From the NCBI GenBank assembly GCA_019695305.1, contig JAIBAG010000012.1, positions 1 to 64,000 on the forward strand: a stretch of DNA of 64,000 nt. Direction: 5' to 3'. Below the pieces are notes generated by a model. The model saw only the letters and a list, made by a program, of their open reading frames with translations. It was not told where the DNA came from and searched no databases. Source of the stretch: a bacterium. GTDB taxonomy: Bacteria > UBA10199 > JAIBAG01. The translations under genes were made by a program, and so were the position numbers. Below, one piece after another: positions 28,118 to 35,988 of the stretch; within the stretch, counting starts at the first letter, position 1; every line of letters begins with the position of its first letter.

Positions 28118-29317
28118 ATGAAATACGAAGTGAAAGTTCCATCCGCTGGCGAATCGATAACCGAAATCTTTATTGGGGGCTGGCGTGTAGCCAATGGCCA
28201 GCAAGTAAAAAAGGATGAGATTTTAGTTGATCTTGAATCACAAAAAGCAACCTTTGAACTCCAGGCCGAACGGGCCGGTAAAATTGAAATTTTAGTGGGC
28301 GAAGCTCAGGCTAAAGTAGGTATTGGCGATGTGATTGCTTATATTCATGATGACCAAACAGGCGATGCCCCCGCTCCAAAAGCTAAAGCCGAAGCAAAAC
28401 CTGCACCAGCACCTGCGGCTAAAAAAGAAACGGTCGCGATGCCATCTGCACAAAAAATGGCCGCCGAAAAGAATGTAGATTTATCGTCTGTTGCAGGCAC
28501 CGGTAAAGATGGAAGAATTTTAAAAGAGGATGTGGCTAAAGCCAGCTCTCAACCGGCAGCCGCTCCAGCAGCGCAAGCTTCCAGTACACCGGCCCCTAAA
28601 GTGGAATATGCTATCGACTCCGCCAGAGGCGAAGTAAAACGCCCGGCGACTAGAATCCGTCGTCAAATCGCCGAAAACCTCGTCGCTTCGCAACACACCG
28701 CCGCTATTCTCACCACTTTCAACGAAGTAGACATGACGGCACTTTTGGAATTCCGTAAAAAGAACAAAGATAAATTAAAAGAAAAACACGGCACAGCCCC
28801 CGGCATTGTAGGTTTTTTTGCCATGGCTTGTGTAAAAGCCTTAAAAGAATATCCGCTCGTGAATGCCACCTACACCGGTGAAGATATCATCACGCGCGAC
28901 TTTGTAGATTTATCCATCGCAGTCAGCACCGAACGTGGCCTTGTTGTGCCGGTTATTAAAGACATCGATAAAATGAATTTAATGCAGTTTGAAAAGAAAC
29001 TGGCCGATGTATCGGAACGCGCCAAAGCCCGCAAGCTATCTATACCCGAAATGACGGGCGGTACCTTTACCATCAGCAACGGCGGTGTTTTTGGTTCTTT
29101 GTTATCAACACCTATTCTCAATATGCCACAAGCCGGTATTTTAGGTTTACATAAAACCCAGGAACGCCCGGTGGTGGTCGACGGTCAAATTGTCATCCGT
29201 CCCATTATGTATGTGGCTCTCTCGTACGATCATCGCATCATCGATGGACGCGAAGCGGTTTTGTTTTTAGTAAAAGTGAAGGAATGCATCGAATCGATGG
29301 ATATTCCTGTTGAATAG
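28118..29317 (+). CDS. sucB: Dihydrolipoamide succinyltransferase (2-oxoglutarate dehydrogenase E2)
   Basis: A 399-residue acyltransferase core protein. One N-terminal lipoyl domain carries the lipoylated lysine in VDLESQKATFELQ. An Ala/Pro/Lys-rich linker follows, then a peripheral-subunit-binding domain (PSAQKMAAEKNVDLSSVAG, TGKDGRILKEDV) and the catalytic domain ending in ALSYDHRIIDGREAVLFL (catalytic His and Asp). The lipoyl site reads ESQK rather than the common ETDK. It lies 53 bp after sucA. Its stop codon directly abuts a heptamer hairpin repeat that fills the gap to lpd. No Shine-Dalgarno sequence is seen. Confidence 0.95.
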   Translation: MKYEVKVPSAGESITEIFIGGWRVANGQQVKKDEILVDLESQKATFELQAERAGKIEILVGEAQAKVGIGDVIAYIHDDQTGDAPAPKAKAEAKPAPAPAAKKETVAMPSAQKMAAEKNVDLSSVAGTGKDGRILKEDVAKASSQPAAAPAAQASSTPAPKVEYAIDSARGEVKRPATRIRRQIAENLVASQHTAAILTTFNEVDMTALLEFRKKNKDKLKEKHGTAPGIVGFFAMACVKALKEYPLVNATYTGEDIITRDFVDLSIAVSTERGLVVPVIKDIDKMNLMQFEKKLADVSERAKARKLSIPEMTGGTFTISNGGVFGSLLSTPILNMPQAGILGLHKTQERPVVVDGQIVIRPIMYVALSYDHRIIDGREAVLFLVKVKECIESMDIPVE

Positions 29318-29390
29318 GTGGATAGTGGATAGTGAATGGTGAATGGTAAAGAAGGTTCTTGCTATCCACCATCCACCATCCACCATTCAC
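29318..29390. repeat. Heptamer hairpin repeat, copy A
   Basis: Four heptamers of the form GTGRATR (29318-29345: GTGGATA twice, GTGAATG twice) face four inverted heptamers (TATCCAC, CATCCAC twice, CATTCAC; about 29363-29390) across a short A/T-rich loop. The element fills the whole gap between the sucB stop and the lpd start. Related copies are at 35197 and 56333. Confidence 0.85.
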
Positions 29391-29398
29391 TTCTCCCC

Positions 29399-30778
29399 AT
29401 GTACGATATTTTGGTTATTGGTTCGGGCCCTGGTGGCTATGTTGCCGCTATCCGTGCTGCTCAATTGGGTTTTAAAGTAGCTTGCGTTGAAAAAGATAAA
29501 ACCTTAGGCGGCACTTGCTTAAACGTAGGCTGCATCCCATCAAAAGCACTGCTTGAATCCTCTGAACTCTATCATCAAACCCAGCACGAATTAGAACAAC
29601 ATGGCATTGAAGTAGGCAAAACTTCTCTTAACTGGGATAAAATGCTGGAAAGAAAAAGCACCATCGTCAAACAACTCACTGGCGGCATCGCCATGCTCTT
29701 TAAAAAGAACAAGATTGATTCGTTTGTGGGCACAGCTACTTTTAATGCCGATAAAACAGTTACCGTTGGCTCCGAAAAACTCTCTGCCAAACATATTATT
29801 ATTGCAACCGGCTCCGTTCCCTCTTCCATCCCGGGCTTAGAGGTGAATCAAGAAACCGTTCTCGATTCCACCGGTGCCCTGGCTCTTAAAAAAGTACCTG
29901 GCAAAATGATTGTGATTGGTGCGGGTGCCATTGGGCTTGAAATGGGATCGGTGTATGCCCGTTTAGGAACCGAAATTACCGTGGTTGAAGCGCTCGATAA
30001 AATTGTTCCCAGCATGGATGGCGAAGTAGGCAAAGCGTTTTTACGAGTACTGCAAAAACAAAACATGAAATTTATGCTCTCCACCAAAGTAGGCAAAGCC
30101 ACCTTGGGCAAAAAAGGTGTCACCTTAAGTATTACGAACGATAAAAACGAGGCCTCTGAGTTAACCGCCGATTGCGTACTGGTGGCTATTGGCCGCAAAG
30201 CTAATACCGAAGGTTTGGGGCTAGATGCTGTGGGCATTAAAAAAGATGAACGCGGCCGTATTACTGTTAATAAAAATTTTGAAACCAATGTCCCGGGCAT
30301 TTATGCCATTGGTGACGTGATTGCCGGTCCCATGTTGGCGCACAAAGCCTCTGAAGAAGGTGTAGTGTGTGTGGAAATGATCGCCGGACAAAAACCGCAT
30401 ATCAATTACGATGTGGTGCCCGCCATTGTGTACACACATCCCGAAGTAGCAAGCGTAGGTTTAACCGAAGAAGAAGCTGTAGCCAAAGGAATTGAAATTA
30501 AAAAAGCCAAATTTCTTTTTATGGCTAACGGCCGCGCACTGGCTTTAGGCACCAAAGAAGGTTTTGTAAAACTCATTGCCGATAAAAATACCGATCGTTT
30601 GCTGGGCGCCCACATCATGGGCCCACGTGCGTCTGACTTGATTGCCGAATTAGCTTTAGCGATTGAATTTAAAGCCTCGGCCGAAGACGTAGCCCGCACT
30701 ATCCATGCGCATCCGACACTGGCAGAAGTAACAAAAGAAGCAGCTTTGGGGTTGGGTAGTGGTGCCATTCATTCGTAG
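29399..30778 (+). CDS. lpd: Dihydrolipoyl dehydrogenase (E3)
   Basis: A 459-residue flavoprotein that reoxidises the lipoyl groups of E2 with NAD+. It has the FAD motif VIGSGPGGYVAAIRAAQLG, the redox-active disulfide in GGTCLNVGCIPSKALL, the NAD motif VIGAGAIGLEMGSVYARLG, GIYAIGDVI, and the C-terminal His-Glu pair in HAHPTLAEV. The start is the ATG at 29399; the frame is open earlier, but that part would be encoded by the hairpin repeat. No Shine-Dalgarno sequence is visible, and the repeat ends 8 bases before the start, so translation may depend on sucB or the hairpin. Confidence 0.97.
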   Translation: MYDILVIGSGPGGYVAAIRAAQLGFKVACVEKDKTLGGTCLNVGCIPSKALLESSELYHQTQHELEQHGIEVGKTSLNWDKMLERKSTIVKQLTGGIAMLFKKNKIDSFVGTATFNADKTVTVGSEKLSAKHIIIATGSVPSSIPGLEVNQETVLDSTGALALKKVPGKMIVIGAGAIGLEMGSVYARLGTEITVVEALDKIVPSMDGEVGKAFLRVLQKQNMKFMLSTKVGKATLGKKGVTLSITNDKNEASELTADCVLVAIGRKANTEGLGLDAVGIKKDERGRITVNKNFETNVPGIYAIGDVIAGPMLAHKASEEGVVCVEMIAGQKPHINYDVVPAIVYTHPEVASVGLTEEEAVAKGIEIKKAKFLFMANGRALALGTKEGFVKLIADKNTDRLLGAHIMGPRASDLIAELALAIEFKASAEDVARTIHAHPTLAEVTKEAALGLGSGAIHS

Positions 30779-30782
30779 AAAT

Positions 30783-31502
30783 TTAATTTTTTAATTTCGA
30801 TTCAAAAGCGGCATAAGCCGAAAGTAAAGCGGGAATTAAAAAACCAAGATACTGAAGTTTTAAGAATAAATACGCTCCCGCAATAGATCCCATTACAAAA
30901 GACACTATAACAAGAAGACGCAAAATATTGGCCCGTATTTCACCCTGATGTTTTTCAATATCAGGCTGCGGCGAAAAGAGACGCACCAAACCAATACCTA
31001 AATCGGTTGTGATGCCTGTTAAATGGGTGGTGCGCACCTGAGCCCCGTAAAAAGTAGTAATAGCTGCATTTTGTAAGCCACTGGCTCCACACAATAAAAT
31101 AAGCAGCACATAATGCTGCTTAATATTAACCTCGCCACCAAAAATACCAAAAAAATTAAAGTAACCTTCTATAGCTACAGTCAATAAACACAGTGTGATT
31201 AAAACCATCACCAGCGTGTAGGCGGGTTTTTTACCCATCAAAATACGGCGATCCACCAAAAAAGCCGAGAGCATAGTCCCCAGCAAAAAGAAGAGAGGTA
31301 CCGATAAAGTACCAAACGCAGCCAGCCACTTGTTTTGAATAAGATCCATGCCAAACCAGGTGGCAAAACCGGTGACATGCGTTACAAAACGGCCGCTCGC
31401 CATAAAACCACCGGCATTTACACAACCGGCCAAAATACTTAAGAGCGACGCATTAAAATAGACTTTTTTGTATTGGTTACTTTTGAGATCGTGTTTGAAC
31501 AT
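30783..31502 (-). CDS. YoaK / DUF1275 family membrane protein
   Basis: A 239-residue protein with about six membrane segments. Family hallmarks are LLSILAGCVNAGGFMASGRF, VTHVTGFATWFG and the later repeat of the same theme, CGASGLQNAAITTFYGAQ with RTTHLTGITTDLGIGL. DUF1275 proteins are inner-membrane proteins of unknown transport or other function. The ATG at 31502 is taken as start; a TTG two codons earlier is also open. It is convergent with lpd, 4 bp away. No operon partner is evident. Confidence 0.88.
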   Translation of the reverse strand: MFKHDLKSNQYKKVYFNASLLSILAGCVNAGGFMASGRFVTHVTGFATWFGMDLIQNKWLAAFGTLSVPLFFLLGTMLSAFLVDRRILMGKKPAYTLVMVLITLCLLTVAIEGYFNFFGIFGGEVNIKQHYVLLILLCGASGLQNAAITTFYGAQVRTTHLTGITTDLGIGLVRLFSPQPDIEKHQGEIRANILRLLVIVSFVMGSIAGAYLFLKLQYLGFLIPALLSAYAAFESKLKN

Positions 31503-31529
31503 GTGCAAACACTATAAAGAATTTTTTAA

Positions 31530-32690
31530 CTAATAACAACCTACTCCATACTCACAGGTTGTTGTAGCCGTAGGATCTGTTTCTACACTTTCATAGGCAT
31601 CCGTTAAGCCATCTCCATCAAAATCTAATCCTACCTCTACTGTCCAAGCATCGCCCGAAGCAGGCTTGATGGTAACACTAGCCCCAGACTCGGCCACAGA
31701 AATTTGCGCTGCTCCATGAGACCCCGCAGTGTTACTTAATGCTACACCCAATCCGACCTCAAGATGAGAATTTTGGCCAACATAAAAACTGGCACCTTGT
31801 TCGGCCAGATTTTGAGCCACCGTTCCACTATTATAGGTAAATTGACTATTTTCTAAATAAACAGCTCCTCCCCAGGTAGGATCGTGATTAGTACGGGGAG
31901 ACGATCCATTATTCATAAAATTCACATCGGTAGCAATAACATTCGATTGCACGGCCTTAATAGCAGAACCTTGTGATGCCACATTATTAGCAAAAGTACT
32001 TTCAGTTAAACTGACCGATGCTCCATTTACATCCAAAGCCGATTGAGCTTCTACGTTTGCAATATTTCCTGGAGCTTCAATTTGGCTAAAATTTATATTG
32101 CTAAAATACGTAGAGCCTCCAACAATTTTTACAGCACTGGCATCATTACGATAGAACTCAAAGTTATTCATGCTTATTTCGCTATCGCTGAAAACTAAAT
32201 GCGGCACCAAAGGATTAGTTTCGCACATGGGCCAAATAACAACAGATCCATTTTCAGCTCTTATACTAAGCTTTTTATGATTAATTTGCGTTTGAATTGC
32301 AGTACAGTCATCGCTGGGCAACTTTGTAAAATATCCAAAATCGTCGTAAGAACTTGCACCCACTATAAGCGTATTGTCATTGGCAGCAGCAGCAACTCCA
32401 GCATTTAAATTTGTATATAGTGGATGAGTACCACTTTGGCTCAATCTTAAATACGGATCTTGTCCCTGAATACTGGCATGTGCCGCGTCCAAAGGTGTAG
32501 CTACATAAAAAACATCTTCAAAAGAAGCCGTATCTGATGAATTTATTGAGGTATCAGAGCCACTATCATCCTTTTGATCAGTATCTAACGGCACATCCGT
32601 ATCACTGATTGGGGAATCTGCTCCAGAAATACCTGTATCCTTAGTGGGCATTTCTTCACAAGCCCACGGCCATAAAATTGAAGAAATCAT
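31530..32690 (-). CDS. Beta-helix-type surface protein, probable lipoprotein
   Basis: A 386-residue protein. The N-terminus MISSILWPWACEE is short and lacks a basic residue, but it places a Cys at 11 before an Asp/Thr/Ser-rich linker (to about residue 60), as in delta-proteobacterial lipoproteins. An in-frame stop immediately upstream fixes the start. Residues about 100-340 have the repetitive N/S/V pattern of a right-handed parallel beta-helix (FEFYRNDASAVKIVGGSTYF, VSLTESTFANNVASQGSAI, AVYLENSQFTYNSGTVAQN). It ends in a calcium-loop-like DFDGDGLTDAYE. It resembles the lipoprotein at 14739-17183 in concept but is not obviously its paralogue. The function is unknown. Confidence 0.75.
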   Translation of the reverse strand: MISSILWPWACEEMPTKDTGISGADSPISDTDVPLDTDQKDDSGSDTSINSSDTASFEDVFYVATPLDAAHASIQGQDPYLRLSQSGTHPLYTNLNAGVAAAANDNTLIVGASSYDDFGYFTKLPSDDCTAIQTQINHKKLSIRAENGSVVIWPMCETNPLVPHLVFSDSEISMNNFEFYRNDASAVKIVGGSTYFSNINFSQIEAPGNIANVEAQSALDVNGASVSLTESTFANNVASQGSAIKAVQSNVIATDVNFMNNGSSPRTNHDPTWGGAVYLENSQFTYNSGTVAQNLAEQGASFYVGQNSHLEVGLGVALSNTAGSHGAAQISVAESGASVTIKPASGDAWTVEVGLDFDGDGLTDAYESVETDPTATTTCEYGVGCY

Positions 32691-32763
32691 ATCGGTTTAT
32701 CGGTATCCTATTTTATTTGTTCACTAAAAAAAGGAGATAAAGCTAAAAAGTGAGAACAGTTTG

Positions 32764-33399
32764 TTATCGGGGCTGCAAGCGATACAGCTGTTCAATCTGC
32801 TTTTTGGAATTAATACACAGCCCCAAATCTTTAATAAACCCATCGGCAATATCGTAAATCCAGCCATGAACCGTTAACTTTTGCTTACGATCCCAAGCAT
32901 TTTGTACAAAACGCGTATAACACACGTTTAAGACCTGCTCGCGCACGTTAAGCTCGGCCAAGCGATGGTAACGCTGGGTAGGGTTTTTAATTTTTTGAAG
33001 TTCTTCGCGGTGTAAAAAATAAATATCTTTAATATGGCGCAACCAGTTATCGATAAGCCCCATTTGTTTGTTGCCCATGGCAGCCTTAACACCCCCACAA
33101 CCATAGTGACCACATACAATAATATGACGTACTTTTAAGGCCTCTACGGCATATTGAATAACCGATAAGCAATTCATATCGGTATGCAACACCACATTGG
33201 CTACGTTACGATGCACAAAAAGCTCGCCTGGGTTTAAACCCACAATTTCGTTGGGTGGCATGCGGCTATCGGCACAACCAATCCATAAGTAAACAGGGGT
33301 TTGTTGCTTGGCGAGTTTTTTAAAAAAACCGGCATCTTGTTCCAAATGCGCTTTAACCCATTTTTTATTATTGTCGAAGAGAGCTTTAAGTTCTTTCAT
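32764..33399 (-). CDS. can: Beta-class carbonic anhydrase
   Basis: A 211-residue zinc enzyme that interconverts CO2 and bicarbonate in the cytoplasm. The zinc ligands C42, H98 and C101 lie in WIGCADSRMPP and VCGHYGCGG. The catalytic Asp-Arg pair D44/R46 is intact, and LFVHRNVANVV is conserved. The length fits the E. coli Can/CynT-type family. It is divergent from aat; the gap between them is occupied by a GC-rich repeat. Confidence 0.97.
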   Translation of the reverse strand: MKELKALFDNNKKWVKAHLEQDAGFFKKLAKQQTPVYLWIGCADSRMPPNEIVGLNPGELFVHRNVANVVLHTDMNCLSVIQYAVEALKVRHIIVCGHYGCGGVKAAMGNKQMGLIDNWLRHIKDIYFLHREELQKIKNPTQRYHRLAELNVREQVLNVCYTRFVQNAWDRKQKLTVHGWIYDIADGFIKDLGLCINSKKQIEQLYRLQPR

Positions 33400-33450
33400 A
33401 ACTGTAAATCAGGTGTAAACCGTGTTAAAGATGATGTCAATTATAACTCT

Positions 33451-33553
33451 TCCCCTCTCCCTCAATGGGAGAGGGCTAGGGAGAGGGTGAACACGTTATG
33501 CCCCCTCTCCTGGTTCCGCTTCGCGGCACCATCCTCTCCCACAAGGGGAGAGG
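33451..33553. repeat. GC-rich multi-hairpin repeat (type 2), copy at can-aat gap
   Basis: It contains a perfect 9-bp hairpin, CCCTCTCCC (33453-33461) and GGGAGAGGG (33467-33475), and an 8-bp one, CCTCTCCC and GGGAGAGG, ending at 33553. Between them lies a smaller hairpin around CCGC-TTC-GCGG. This double-hairpin layout recurs at 34584, 36693 and 50657. The right arm supplies the Shine-Dalgarno sequence of the short upstream ORF of aat. Confidence 0.85.
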
Positions 33554-33559
33554 AATATA

Positions 33560-33580
33560 ATGAAAATTTCTATCTTATGA
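33560..33580 (+). CDS. Six-codon upstream ORF overlapping the aat start
   Basis: ATG at 33560, preceded at six bases by GGGGAGAGG, opens a frame of six codons (MKISIL). Its TGA stop at 33578-33580 overlaps the aat ATG (33577-33579) in an ATGA arrangement. aat has no Shine-Dalgarno sequence of its own, so ribosomes terminating here may restart on aat. Whether the peptide is made is untested. Confidence 0.5.
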   Translation: MKISIL

Positions 33581-34212
33581 TCAAAGCCTTTCCTCCCATA
33601 GAAACTGCCGATGAAGACGGTGTTTTGGCCATCGGCGGCGATCTAGAAATTCCCTCGCTCCTCTTGGCTTACACCTCGGGCATCTTTCCTTGGCCGCAAA
33701 GCAGCCGTACACTCCTGTGGTTTGCCCCACCCCAGAGGGGAATTTTGGATTTTAACGATTTTCATATCCCCTCCCGTCTTAAGCGCGATTTAAAGAAATG
33801 CCCCTATACCTTTTATGTAAACCGCAACTTTAAAGGTGTTATCGAGGCCTGCCGCGCCGCTAAAAACCGTAAAGGCCAAAACGGCACCTGGATTACTAAG
33901 GCCATGTCAGACGCCTACGTCGCCCTCTACAACGCAGGATATGCTATGAGTTTTGAGGCTTACGATGCCCATGATACACTTGCGGGCGGGCTGTATGGGG
34001 TTAAAATAAAAAAGTATTTTGCCGGCGAAAGCATGTTTTACACTAAAACAAACGCCTCTAAGTTTGCCTTGGTAAACGCCGTGGCCCATCTAAAAAATGA
34101 AGGCCTTACCTGGATAGACACACAAATGGTAACGCCTCTTGTTGCCAGCTTTGGCGGAAGGCTCATTTCACGAGGGGAATTTATGAAAAAACTGGAAAAA
34201 ATCGTAAAATAG
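33577..34212 (+). CDS. aat: Leucyl/phenylalanyl-tRNA-protein transferase
   Basis: A 211-residue enzyme that adds Leu or Phe to N-terminal Arg/Lys of proteins, marking them for ClpS/ClpAP degradation. Conserved segments are DGVLAIGGDL, LLLAYTSGIFPW, LWFAPPQRGIL, NGTWITKAMSDAYVALYNAG, SFEAYDAHDTLAGGLYG and FAGESMFYTKTNASKFAL. The start at 33577 gives the normal length. Upstream in-frame sequence is repeat-derived and non-homologous. The gene may be translationally coupled to a six-codon upstream ORF. Confidence 0.95.
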   Translation: MIKAFPPIETADEDGVLAIGGDLEIPSLLLAYTSGIFPWPQSSRTLLWFAPPQRGILDFNDFHIPSRLKRDLKKCPYTFYVNRNFKGVIEACRAAKNRKGQNGTWITKAMSDAYVALYNAGYAMSFEAYDAHDTLAGGLYGVKIKKYFAGESMFYTKTNASKFALVNAVAHLKNEGLTWIDTQMVTPLVASFGGRLISRGEFMKKLEKIVK

Positions 34213-34336
34213 ATAAAATTCTTCTTTTTTACCTCGTAAAACCCTGCTATATTGCCCCACATTGCTTAACAACTTAGAATGAGTTTTTCATCATGTGGCA
34301 TGGTGGGAAAATCTTCTGACTAAAGGAGAACACATT

Positions 34337-34519
34337 ATGGCAGCAAAAAAACCTGCTAAAAAGGGCGGTAAAAAAGTAGCATTTGGCGGATACACCATTT
34401 GTTTTAAAGGATGCGATGATTCCGTTGAAAAAGTTTTTGGAAGCGGCGAAATTACACCCAGCGAAATGACCAAAAAAATCTGGGCATATGTAAAAAAGAA
34501 CAAGCTTGCTGGAAAGTAA
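34337..34519 (+). CDS. Small basic protein, partial SWIB-like
   Basis: A 60-residue, Lys-rich protein (MAAKKPAKKGGKKVAFGGYT). Its C-terminal part, GEITPSEMTKKIWAYVKKNKL, given here in pieces as GEITPSEMTKK and IWAYVKKNKL, resembles the core helices of the SWIB/MDM2 fold (typically TRTEVVKKLWEYIKxxxL). A basic tail plus a SWIB-like domain suggests nucleic-acid or chromatin association, as in chlamydial and other bacterial SWIB proteins. The start at 34337 has AAAGGAG nine bases upstream. A strong intrinsic terminator follows, so it is monocistronic and probably well expressed. The domain assignment is tentative. Confidence 0.75.
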   Translation: MAAKKPAKKGGKKVAFGGYTICFKGCDDSVEKVFGSGEITPSEMTKKIWAYVKKNKLAGK

Positions 34520-34552
34520 AAATTACTTTCGCAAATTAAGTATTGTGATAAG

Positions 34553-34576
34553 GCCTACCTTACGGTAGGCTTTTTC
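34553..34576 (+). terminator. Intrinsic terminator after the small basic protein gene
   Basis: A perfect 7-bp stem GCCTACC (34553-34559) and GGTAGGC (34564-34570) with a TTAC loop is followed by TTTTT. Confidence 0.9.
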
Positions 34577-34583
34577 ATTTATT

Positions 34584-34664
34584 TGTCCCCTTTTGTAAGG
34601 GGGACTACAGGGGGTAGCCCAAAGTTTACTACCTCCCCTAGCCCCTCCTTACAAAGGAGGGGAA
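34584..34664. repeat. GC-rich multi-hairpin repeat (type 2) upstream of orn
   Basis: The element ends in a perfect 9-bp hairpin, CCCCTCCTT (34642-34650), ACA, AAGGAGGGG (34654-34662). A first hairpin (CCCCTTTTGTAAGGGGG) and a GGGGGTAG/CTACCTCCCC pairing precede it. The right arm contains the Shine-Dalgarno sequence of orn, eight bases before its ATG. Confidence 0.85.
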
Positions 34665-34670
34665 AAACAC

Positions 34671-35204
34671 ATGAAAAAATTCTTTTGGATAGACATGGAG
34701 ATGACTGGGCTTGATGAAAAGAAAGATTCCATTCTTGAAGTAGCTGCCGTTGTCACCGATGTCGATTTTAATGTTTTAGAAACTTACGACACCGTTGTTT
34801 TTCAAACACCCGAAGTGGTAAACGGGATGAACGATTGGTGCAAAGAGCATCACGGCAAAAGCGGGCTTACAGCAAGAATACCCAGTGGTAAAAAACTGGA
34901 TGTGGTTGAAAAAGAAATTGTTACTTTTTTAGATAAACACTTCCCTACCAAAGACAAAGTTCCTCTCTGTGGCAATTCGGTAGGCAACGATAAACGTTTT
35001 ATAGATGAGTACATGAAAAAATTCTCCAGCCGCTTGCATTACCGCATTATTGATGTGAGTTCGTTTAAAGAAATTTTTAGAGAAAAATACAAAGTAAATA
35101 TCGAAAAAGAATCTAAACACCGTGCCTTGGACGATATTTTTGAATCCATCAAAGAATTAAAGACTTATTTGTCTTATGTAAAAATTGATAAGAACGGTGG
35201 ATAG
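34671..35204 (+). CDS. orn: Oligoribonuclease
   Basis: A 177-residue DEDD-type 3'-5' exonuclease that degrades 2-5 nt RNAs, including pGpG, the end product of c-di-GMP turnover. Motifs are FWIDMEMTGLD (D8, E10), ILEVAAVVTD, CGNSVGNDKRFIDEYM and the final SKHRALDDIFESI (His and Asp). The length is normal. Its Shine-Dalgarno sequence lies in the arm of an upstream hairpin. Its last codons and stop (GGT GGA TAG) come from a heptamer hairpin repeat, so the natural C-terminus may have been altered by one or two residues. Confidence 0.95.
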   Translation: MKKFFWIDMEMTGLDEKKDSILEVAAVVTDVDFNVLETYDTVVFQTPEVVNGMNDWCKEHHGKSGLTARIPSGKKLDVVEKEIVTFLDKHFPTKDKVPLCGNSVGNDKRFIDEYMKKFSSRLHYRIIDVSSFKEIFREKYKVNIEKESKHRALDDIFESIKELKTYLSYVKIDKNGG

Positions 35205-35265
35205 TGGATGGTGAATGGTGGATGGTAAGCACTTTACTATCCACTATCCACTATCCACCATCCAC
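35197..35265. repeat. Heptamer hairpin repeat, copy B
   Basis: Four heptamers (GTGGATA, GTGGATG, GTGAATG, GTGGATG; 35197-35224) face four inverted ones (TATCCAC three times, CATCCAC; 35238-35265) with a 13-base loop. It includes the orn stop codon and ends 8 bases before the next start codon. Confidence 0.88.
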
Positions 35266-35273
35266 TTCTGCCT

Positions 35274-35591
35274 ATGGCCGAAACAATTGATGAAATTAAT
35301 ATTAACTGGAGTGACGAAGCCGGTAATTTACTGGTAAAAGAACTCAAAAAAGAAATTTTAACTCGTGGCTCATGGACTACTATCATGTTCCTTTATCAAG
35401 ATTTTGATAAAAAGAAGAATGACTTTGGCCCCAAAAAAATTCGCATTGGTCGTTATCAAAAACGTAACGGCAAGTTCATGCAGCAATCCAAATTTAATAT
35501 CTCGTCCGCTAAACAAGCCAAACAATTTATGGGTGTGATCAATGGCTGGCTACCCGAAATGGGCGATGGAGCTGAAGGGGATGACGAATAA
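35274..35591 (+). CDS. Conserved-looking hypothetical protein (105 aa)
   Basis: I do not recognise a named family. The protein is compact and mixed-charge: an acidic N-terminus (MAETIDEININWSDEAGN), a core with RGSWTTIMFLYQDFDKKKND, FGPKKIRIGRYQKRNGKF and FNISSAKQAKQFMGVINGW, and an acidic tail (GDGAEGDDE). The alternating basic strand/helix pattern would suit a small nucleic-acid- or protein-binding fold. It has no signal or membrane segment. No Shine-Dalgarno sequence is seen; the start directly follows a heptamer hairpin. It is coupled to the next gene by TAATG. Confidence 0.75.
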   Translation: MAETIDEININWSDEAGNLLVKELKKEILTRGSWTTIMFLYQDFDKKKNDFGPKKIRIGRYQKRNGKFMQQSKFNISSAKQAKQFMGVINGWLPEMGDGAEGDDE

Positions 35592-35851
35592 TGAATCCCA
35601 TTGAGAAAACACGCTGGGAAGAAACACGTAACCGCGGGCTTATGTTCTTTATTATTAAGCGTGGCTTTGTGTGGTTTGGTTTTCCCGGGGCTTTTCTTTA
35701 TACCTTCGTTACTTCCAAACAATTAAATTTACCCACCATGGATGTACTTCCACGTGCAGTGGCCATGTTTAATTTTGCCGGATTCTTTTTTGCTTTATTC
35801 TTGTGGTTTGTGATGGAACGACGGTACAAAAAGACAGCGAACTTAAGCTGA
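35591..35851 (+). CDS. Small membrane protein (86 aa), two transmembrane helices
   Basis: An uncharacterised protein with a charged N-terminus and two hydrophobic helices (FVWFGFPGAFLYTFV and AVAMFNFAGFFFALFLWFVM). It ends in basic residues, predicting both termini in the cytoplasm. Translationally coupled to the preceding gene by a one-base TAATG overlap, so the two probably act together. An intrinsic terminator follows 79 bp downstream. Confidence 0.75.
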   Translation: MNPIEKTRWEETRNRGLMFFIIKRGFVWFGFPGAFLYTFVTSKQLNLPTMDVLPRAVAMFNFAGFFFALFLWFVMERRYKKTANLS

Positions 35852-35929
35852 TTTGCGGTTTTCGAGATACGTTAAAATCACGTAGCTTAAAAAAGTAATG
35901 GTTACAAAAACGGACATATAGTTTACCTC

Positions 35930-35955
35930 AGGGCTAGCGTTACTAGCCCTTTTTC
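35930..35955 (+). terminator. Intrinsic terminator
   Basis: An 8-bp stem AGGGCTAG (35930-35937) and CTAGCCCT (35943-35950) with a CGTTA loop is followed by TTTTC. It closes the transcription unit of the two small genes upstream. Confidence 0.85.
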
Positions 35956-35988
35956 ATCGGTTTATCCACATAAAAGTTGCTATAAAAT

